Shown piece by piece: positions 60,501 to 64,000 of a stretch of DNA of 64,000 bases; position 1 is the stretch's first letter; each line of letters starts with the position of its first letter. Where the stretch lies: contig AP019702.1 of the NCBI GenBank assembly GCA_006739055.1, positions 806,501 through 870,500 of the forward strand. Reading direction: 5' to 3'. The position numbers and the translations under genes are program-made. The notes beneath the pieces were generated by a model, which was not told the DNA's origin, ran no database searches, and saw nothing but the letters and a program-made list of their open reading frames with translations. The DNA is from Allostella vacuolata. Its GTDB lineage: Bacteria; Pseudomonadota; Alphaproteobacteria; ATCC43930; Allostellaceae.

Positions 60501-62093
60501 GATCTGTTCCAGGTCATCCACGATCAGGAGGATGGGCGCGGCATCGAACGGCCCCTCGAGCAGGCTTTCCAGCGCGTCGGCGAGCCTGCCATGGTCGGCC
60601 TCGACCATCTCCCGCCAGGCGTCCTCGGTCGCCTTGCGCTCCAGGGGCGGCAAGGCGGCCACCAGCGCGGCCAGCACCGCGGGCGCGTCGTAGCGATCGA
60701 ACACCACGACCGTCTCGTTCCTGAACCGGCTCGCCACCCGTGCCGCCAGGCTCGACTTGCCGAGCGCCCCCATGCCGTGCACGAGCGCGGCCGACCCGTC
60801 GCGGAAGGCCCGCAGCACCGCCTGGATGCGCCGTCGCCGGCCGACGAAGGCATCCCGCGATGCCACCTGGGAGCGCCCGCGATGCCGATCGAGGAACGCC
60901 GGCGCGTCTCCGCCGGGCCGGCGCAGGTGTCGCGGCCTGGCCGCCGCGCACAGCGGCCCGCCGCCGCCGGGGCCGAGATAGATCCGCGCCAGATGCCAGT
61001 GCTGCCCTTTCCGGGGGTCGGTGTCTCGCAGCTGCAGCAGGTCGCGCCGGGCCTGGGCCGCCGCCCACGCCACCCGGGCACCCCTTCCAAGCTCGTCGTA
61101 GAATGTCCGGGCGAACGCCGTGGCGTCCTGGTCGTAGACGGAGCCGTCCCAGGCCAGGACATGGGCGACCTGCACCGCGAGCTGGCGCGCGAAGGAGGCC
61201 GTCAGCGCGATGCCGCCTCCCGCCCGTGCCGCGTCCAGGTCCCGGCGAACGCCGTCCTTGGTCGCCCGCGGACCTGTCCTTCTGTCGGCGCCTGCGCCCA
61301 TCTCCGCCGTCCGGCACCCCGACAGCGCCACCAGCAGCGGCCGGGTCTCGCCCAGCGCGCGGATCACGGCCCCCGCCGTCACCGGGTCCGCGTTTCCCTC
61401 CGGTGTCTCCAGGTACAGGATCGGACCGTGCTTCGGATGGATGCCGCCGTGGCAGGAGAGGTGCAGGGCCTCGAACGGCCCCTCGTCCGAGGCGAGGCGT
61501 TCGGCGAGGAATTCCAGCGCGCCCGTCTCTTCCACCACGACGTCGACCCGGCGCGCCCCGCCGCGGCTGGTCGCCTCCAGGATCGCCGCCTCCTCGGCCT
61601 CGAACTCCAGCTCGACAAGGCCTTCCGGGGCGGAAGCCATGAACATCAGCCGCACGTCCTGGAACGGCGCCTCGACCAAGGCGCCCGCCGGCCCGATCCG
61701 CCGCGCGACCACGAACAGCCGCAACGGGTCGCCCGCCAGCCGCTGGTCCCCTTTCGCCAGAAGCTCCCAGGGCGCGTCGAGCAGTGCCGCCTCCGCGGCG
61801 TCGCCGTCCGTCCCCGGAACCCGGATTTCCAGCTCCCGGTCGCCGGGCGCAGACGCCCAGGCCGTGGCCCAGCCGGCCTCGTCGAGCCAGGCGAACATCT
61901 CCTGGCCGATAGCCAGCAACTCGCCCGCGTCGTCGCGCGCCGACGCCCCGTCGTAGCGCGCCGACCATCCCTGCAGCATCGGCAGTACCGTATGGTCGCC
62001 GGCGGTCGCGAAGCGCGTTTCGGCCGCACCGGCCAGCCCCGGCGCGCGGCAGCGGATGTCGAAGCCAATCAGTTCGATCAATCCCAGCGCCAT
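57543..62093 (-). CDS. CHAT protease-STAND NTPase-TPR repeat protein
   Basis: About 1,516 residues. Order: an N-terminal CHAT caspase-like domain (about 1-380) with catalytic His in [10 protein letters not shown] and Cys in [14 protein letters not shown]; a STAND/NB-ARC ATPase (about 420-820) with Walker [17 protein letters not shown] and Walker [13 protein letters not shown]; a helical linker; eleven near-identical 41-residue TPR-like repeats (57864-59216); and an about 100-residue helical end. The plan is that of sensor proteases in which ligand binding to repeats drives NTPase oligomerisation and protease activation. The start is uncertain: ATG 62093 or a TTG at 62129; neither has a clear ribosome site. 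The 3' end overlaps the 263-residue gene. Confidence 0.85.
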   Translation of the reverse strand: MALGLIELIGFDIRCRAPGLAGAAETRFATAGDHTVLPMLQGWSARYDGASARDDAGELLAIGQEMFAWLDEAGWATAWASAPGDRELEIRVPGTDGDAAEAALLDAPWELLAKGDQRLAGDPLRLFVVARRIGPAGALVEAPFQDVRLMFMASAPEGLVELEFEAEEAAILEATSRGGARRVDVVVEETGALEFLAERLASDEGPFEALHLSCHGGIHPKHGPILYLETPEGNADPVTAGAVIRALGETRPLLVALSGCRTAEMGAGADRRTGPRATKDGVRRDLDAARAGGGIALTASFARQLAVQVAHVLAWDGSVYDQDATAFARTFYDELGRGARVAWAAAQARRDLLQLRDTDPRKGQHWHLARIYLGPGGGGPLCAAARPRHLRRPGGDAPAFLDRHRGRSQVASRDAFVGRRRRIQAVLRAFRDGSAALVHGMGALGKSSLAARVASRFRNETVVVFDRYDAPAVLAALVAALPPLERKATEDAWREMVEADHGRLADALESLLEGPFDAAPILLIVDDLEQILEPPTPAAAATGVQGRFRPTLAAILAGFARARTRSRLLLTSRYDFRLADGRRDLAADLVRVPLAPMTDRERVKQLRAFERIVGQEAAALGARAVALCGRALAAAGGNPGLQAVLTRPILAAEFGAAEAAIGQIEHYRAHGAPPAEIERLLAEDATGDAENALVAFFRRVSFAAYRAALSADQARQLSAATLFAEGVPIPKAALAAAGAALGTEGAAAAVARLVGLGLFDDHGTIDGHAHAAANPLARPLAAPLDPADRPRLARAAFPELDTAWADADGDFPTAPRGVVAARIALAGAASPGRLEAAVRAGAAWLARREDRNAEALDLIRAAFAALPPGHAAGPAFLRLGIECAVLTGDGAFADRLCEAPVRPPRTGAPDTARAALDVRRAERMLRKGEGEKAEPLIHGARTVFTAAGDDRAAAICAGRIADILHDRGQLDEALRIRTEEEIPVYDRLGDVRERAVTMGKIADILHARGQLDEALRIRTEEELPVYDRLGDVRSRAVAMGNIADILHARGQLDEALRIRTEEEIPVYDRLGDVRSRAVTMGQIADILHARGQLDEALRIRTAEELPVYDRLGDVRSRAVTMGKIADILHDRGQLDEALRIRTEEELPVYDRLGDVRSRAVTMGKIADILHDRGQLDEALRIRAEEQLPIFDRLGDVRERAVTMGKIADILHARGQLDEALRIRTEEQLPVYDRLGDVRSRAVTMGKIADILHARGQLDEALRIRTDEQLPVYDRLGDVRSRAVTMGQIADILHARGQLDEALRIRTDEQLPIFDRLGDVRSRAVTMGRIADILHARGQLDEALRIRTAEELPVYDRLGDVRSRAVTMGKIADILHARGQLDEALRIRTEELLPIFDRLGDVRSRSVTLHRIATTLLEAGAIEDGRVQEVFDALAEAFAIARRLGLPDGVAATGGLLAQVMAMGGHRDAALEVLDEVEQAHAMLGRADGVGQVRDLRARIAGTEPDAPPASAQDAPR
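57864..59216 (-). repeat. Eleven tandem 123-bp repeats encoding 41-residue TPR-like units
   Basis: Period exactly 123 bp (for example IAD codons at 57986 and 59216 are 10 periods apart). Consensus unit begins [20 protein letters not shown], then [20 protein letters not shown] plus one residue (K, Q, N or R). Variation is confined to a few positions: A/D in HARG/HDRG, T-E/A/D-E, E/Q/L before LP, VY versus IF, and RSRA versus RERA. Nucleotide identity between units is very high, indicating recent amplification or gene conversion. Confidence 0.95.
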
Positions 62094-62180
62094 GCGCCAC
62101 AGCCCAATGCGATCGAATATCGCAATCAACCATACACGCGGTCATCCGCCATGCAACCATCGGTACGGCGGGCCGACGCG

Positions 62181-62208
62181 AAAAAGGGCACCGCCTTGCG
62201 GCGATGCC
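62181..62208 (-). terminator. Intrinsic terminator of the cytoplasmic PRC-barrel gene
   Basis: On the minus strand GGCATCGCC - GCAA - GGCGGTGCC (one wobble pair) is followed by CTTTTT, 30 bp after the gene's stop. It separates this gene from the CHAT-TPR operon. Confidence 0.8.
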
Positions 62209-62237
62209 CCTTGCGGTCGCGCTGTTCTGGGCTCGTG

Positions 62238-62615
62238 CTACATCCAGTAGGGCGGCACGCGGTAATAGTCGTGCACCTTCTTGCCCCAGGCCTGGTCGTC
62301 GTAGTTGGGCGTCTCGGCCGCGTCATAGACCGGGGCGCCTTCGAGCGCGGTCTTGTCGAGGTCGACCACATACCCGCCCTGGCCGCGATGGTAGGTCAGC
62401 ATGCTCCAGGGCAGGGGGTGGTACTTCTCGCCGATGCCGAGGAAGCCGCCGAAGGACATGACCGCGTAGGCGACCTTGCCGCTCGGCTTGTCGATCATCA
62501 CCGTCTTGATGGAGCCGAGATGATCGCCCGACCGGTTGTAGACGGCCGTGCCTTCGACCCGATCGGCGGCGATGAGGGAGCCGTTGCCGACCTTCGAAAC
62601 CACTTCTTCCTGCAT
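62238..62615 (-). CDS. PRC-barrel domain protein, no signal peptide
   Basis: A 125-residue protein: [20 protein letters not shown], then a PRC-barrel ([40 protein letters not shown]) and a basic/aromatic end ([14 protein letters not shown]). It lacks the leader of the 55.3-kb paralogue, so it is probably cytoplasmic. ATG 62615 has GGAAG upstream. A consensus EcfG-type promoter lies about 55 bp before it. Confidence 0.9.
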   Translation of the reverse strand: MQEEVVSKVGNGSLIAADRVEGTAVYNRSGDHLGSIKTVMIDKPSGKVAYAVMSFGGFLGIGEKYHPLPWSMLTYHRGQGGYVVDLDKTALEGAPVYDAAETPNYDDQAWGKKVHDYYRVPPYWM

Positions 62616-62668
62616 GTCTCTTCCTTCCTGAATCCGGCCCCGGTCTCGATCGGGGAGTTGCTTGTTCC

Positions 62669-62694
62669 AACGCCGGCCGTCGCGCCGCGGTTCC
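62669..62694 (-). promoter_or_regulatory. EcfG-type promoter of the cytoplasmic PRC-barrel gene
   Basis: On the minus strand GGAAC (62694-62690), 17 bases, then CGTT (62672-62669): a perfect consensus. Confidence 0.8.
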
Positions 62695-62731
62695 GCGGGG
62701 GGCCGGCCTGGGACCGCCGGCCGTCGGGAAG

Positions 62732-62757
62732 GGAACGGGCGCCGCGCGAGACGCGTT
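62732..62757 (+). promoter_or_regulatory. EcfG-type promoter of the DUF1328 gene
   Basis: GGAAC (62732-62736), 17 bases, then CGTT (62754-62757): a perfect consensus, back to back with the minus-strand promoter at 62694. The transcript would have an about 75-base leader. Confidence 0.78.
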
Positions 62758-62837
62758 TGCCGGTGATCGACCTGGCCGCGACGCACCGGGGTGTGACGCA
62801 TCGGGGGCGTCGGGCCGCCGCAGAAGGAACGAAACCC

Positions 62838-63002
62838 GTGCTCTACTACGCCCTCGTCTTCCTCGTCGTCGCGCTGATCGCGGGCCTGCTCGGATTCGGC
62901 GGCGTGGCCGCGGTGTCGACGGACATCGCGCAGATCCTCTTCTTCATCTTCCTGGTCGGCTTCGTCATCACGCTGCTGATGCATGCGTTCCGGCGGCGCT
63001 AG
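62838..63002 (+). CDS. DUF1328 / UPF0391 small membrane protein
   Basis: A 54-residue protein starting at GTG after [27 protein letters not shown] and [20 protein letters not shown] are textbook for the DUF1328 (YtjA-like) family: two helices with a short loop. Function is unknown; it is often in the general stress regulon of alphaproteobacteria. It is preceded by an EcfG-type promoter. Confidence 0.9.
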   Translation: MLYYALVFLVVALIAGLLGFGGVAAVSTDIAQILFFIFLVGFVITLLMHAFRRR

Positions 63003-63044
63003 CCGCGCCGGCCGCCGCCAGCGGGTCTCGGCGCGGGTTCGCCT

Positions 63045-63070
63045 GGAACGCGGCGGCGGCCGGCGGCGTT
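63045..63070 (+). promoter_or_regulatory. EcfG-type promoter abutting a small membrane gene
   Basis: GGAAC (63045-63049), 17 bases, then CGTT (63067-63070), a perfect consensus. It ends only 8 bp before ATG 63079, so RNA would begin at or next to the start codon (leaderless), or the ATG at 63088 is used, or the match is fortuitous. Confidence 0.6.
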
Positions 63071-63078
63071 TCCCCGGC

Positions 63079-63252
63079 ATGCCGAACATGAATCCGAACG
63101 AACGGGAACAAGAGGCCGCGAGCGGCCACGACGTTACCCCCACCGAGGCCCGGCAGGGCACCGAAACCCATCGCGTGCGCTATGTCCTGGGCACGTCCCT
63201 GGCTGCAGCCGTGGTGGCGCTCGGCGTCGTGGTCGTGCTGTTCGTCCTGTAG
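63079..63252 (+). CDS. Small single-span membrane protein
   Basis: A 57-residue protein: a polar N-terminal half (MPNMNPNEREQEAASGHDVT, PTEARQGTETHRVRYVLG) and one C-terminal helix (TSLAAAVVALGVVVVLFVL). The EARQG-x-x-x-x-RYVLG pattern recurs in small alphaproteobacterial membrane proteins of unknown function. No ribosome site precedes either ATG (63079 or 63088), which fits a leaderless message. Confidence 0.7.
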   Translation: MPNMNPNEREQEAASGHDVTPTEARQGTETHRVRYVLGTSLAAAVVALGVVVVLFVL

Positions 63253-63285
63253 CGGCCGCGATCGCCGGCGCCCGCCGGCGCAAGA

Positions 63286-63316
63286 ACGGCCCCCGAGCGG
63301 ATGCTGCGGGGGCCGT
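63286..63316. terminator. Bidirectional hairpin between convergent genes
   Basis: A perfect 10-bp stem (ACGGCCCCCG / CGGGGGCCGT) with an 11-base loop between the small membrane gene and the facing 100-residue gene. Short T-runs are lacking; terminator role inferred from position. Confidence 0.55.
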
Positions 63317-63348
63317 CTGGCGGTCAGGGCAACCGGGCGCCGGGTGGT

Positions 63349-63651
63349 TCAGGCCCCTCCGGTCTTGGTCGGCGCGCCCTCGTCGGGGGATTCGACCCCG
63401 AGCTTGGCCAGCGCGGCATGGACCTGGCGCAGCTGGTCGCCGGTCCGGTCCCCCGGCCCGGGCGCCATGTTCTCGTCGGCCGCCACCATGAGCAGGCGCA
63501 GGTCGACATCCCACTGCTTCAGAAGGGCCACCTTCTCGTCCTGGGAAAACTCGGTCGAGGCGACCACGGCCGCCGGGTGGCCGAAGAACTTGGCGACGTC
63601 GGCCGTCGCCTCCACGAACCGCTGCTTTTGTGGCGCGGTGGCTGGGGTCAT
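63349..63651 (-). CDS. Hypothetical 100-residue stress-linked protein
   Basis: A soluble, mostly helical protein with the segment FSQDEKVALLKQWDVDLRLL followed by MVAADENMAPGPGDRTGDQL, similar to small alphaproteobacterial proteins with an LLKQWexDLRxLxVAxxENM pattern whose function is unknown. ATG 63651 has GGGAG 8 bases upstream. It follows the 23-residue membrane peptide gene by 17 bp on the same strand, so both should be read from the EcfG-type promoter at 63809. Confidence 0.7.
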   Translation of the reverse strand: MTPATAPQKQRFVEATADVAKFFGHPAAVVASTEFSQDEKVALLKQWDVDLRLLMVAADENMAPGPGDRTGDQLRQVHAALAKLGVESPDEGAPTKTGGA

Positions 63652-63668
63652 CAGTGATCTCCCTTGGT

Positions 63669-63740
63669 TCAGGTGAAGAGCCAGATCAGGAAAATGATCG
63701 GCAAGGGAATGCCCAGCAGCCAAAGCAGTATCAACCGCAT
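63669..63740 (-). CDS. 23-residue hydrophobic membrane peptide
   Basis: The frame reads MRLILLWLLGIPLPIIFLIW then LFT and stop, a single membrane helix with a central Pro. GGAGGA lies 4 bases before the ATG. Downstream of a perfect EcfG-type promoter (about 45 bp). Peptides of this type occur repeatedly next to stress genes in alphaproteobacteria. Function unknown. Confidence 0.65.
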   Translation of the reverse strand: MRLILLWLLGIPLPIIFLIWLFT

Positions 63741-63784
63741 GATTCCTCCGTCGTTTCCCGCAGGGCGCATCCTGGTCCCGGCAA

Positions 63785-63809
63785 AACGCCAGGTGAAGAA
63801 ACCGGTTCC
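63785..63809 (-). promoter_or_regulatory. EcfG-type promoter of the small peptide/100-residue operon
   Basis: On the minus strand GGAAC (63809-63805), exactly 16 bases, then CGTT (63788-63785), a perfect consensus. Its -35 box lies 12 bp from that of the csbD promoter on the other strand. Confidence 0.82.
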
Positions 63810-63821
63810 CCAATTTACTTT

Positions 63822-63847
63822 GGAACGCGCATCGGCGTCGGGAGGTT
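63822..63847 (+). promoter_or_regulatory. EcfG-type promoter of csbD-like gene
   Basis: GGAAC (63822-63826), 17 bases, then GGTT (63844-63847), one base off CGTT, ending 38 bp before the csbD ATG. Confidence 0.7.
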
Positions 63848-63885
63848 GATTGGGCATTGGATCCATTGAACGAAGGAGAACTCTG

Positions 63886-64000
63886 ATGAACTGGGATCAG
63901 ATCGCCGGCAACTGGAAGCAGGCCAAGGGCAAGGTCAAGGAGCAGTGGGGCAAGCTGACCGACGACCAGCTCGACGTGATCGACGGCAAGCGCGACCAGC
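63886..64000 (+). CDS. CsbD family stress protein (3' end outside window)
   Basis: The first 38 residues are visible: MNWDQIAGNWKQAKGKVKEQ, then WGKLTDDQLDVIDGKRDQ. This is the CsbD hallmark (W-x-Q-x-KGK-x-KE-x-WGKLTDDD). CsbD proteins are small, abundant general-stress proteins of unknown mechanism. AAGGAG lies 6 bases before the ATG, and an EcfG-type promoter is just upstream, so it belongs to the stress regulon. The gene continues past the right edge. Confidence 0.93.
   Translation, partial: MNWDQIAGNWKQAKGKVKEQWGKLTDDQLDVIDGKRDQ

Overview
The window is GC-rich (by eye roughly 70%), densely coded chromosomal DNA from an alphaproteobacterium, most likely in or near the Rhodospirillales. 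The inference rests on a NepR/EcfG general stress response locus with EcfG-type promoters, a dnaN-recF-gyrB block, a petABC bc1 operon, an NrdA lacking an ATP-cone with its gene next to dut, and many ATGA/GTGA gene overlaps. I saw no rRNA, tRNA, CRISPR array or prophage.

Layout. 0-14.8 kb is metabolic: a truncated glycosyltransferase, an aldo/keto reductase, a TrpB2-type tryptophan synthase beta chain, a complete branched-chain-amide ABC transporter (livKHMGF, with a REP-like palindrome between livG and livF), a DUF2585 membrane protein, trmL-hemF, petABC, an SMR exporter and the methionine-salvage pair mtnP-mtnA. 15-26 kb holds an RTX Ca-binding protein, a dienelactone hydrolase, three tandem M20 amidohydrolases, a Tat-exported beta-carbonic-anhydrase-like protein and the nucleotide operon nrdA-dut-nrdB. 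26-28.3 kb has an enoyl-CoA hydratase and an IS110-family element that has split a REP-like palindrome. 28.3-34.6 kb is thpR, gyrB, recF, dnaN and a Bax-inhibitor-1 protein. 34.7-40.3 kb has the YbbP/YbbA exporter divergent from tesA, then a MsrB-MsrA fusion. 40.4-52.5 kb carries TRAP transporter parts (DctQ, DctM, and DctP on the other strand), two MOSC proteins, an MFS transporter, a ThDP enzyme, TerC, a VOC protein, a glycosyltransferase and a TerB protein.

From 52.8 kb to the right edge the window reads as a general stress response island: nepR-ecfG followed by small envelope and stress proteins (PRC-barrel, DUF883/YqjD plus YqjE-like, DUF1328, CsbD, tiny membrane proteins). Seven of their upstream regions contain GGAAC-N16/17-(C/G)GTT, and nepR has a one-mismatch version. 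Six of the seven form three back-to-back divergent pairs.

Inside this island, on the minus strand, lies the most unusual locus: a roughly 1,516-residue CHAT protease-STAND NTPase-TPR protein with eleven near-identical 41-residue repeats, translationally coupled (ATGA) to a 263-residue protein I cannot assign. The arrangement suggests a sensor/protease plus substrate or effector module, possibly immune or cell-death related; that function is inference only.
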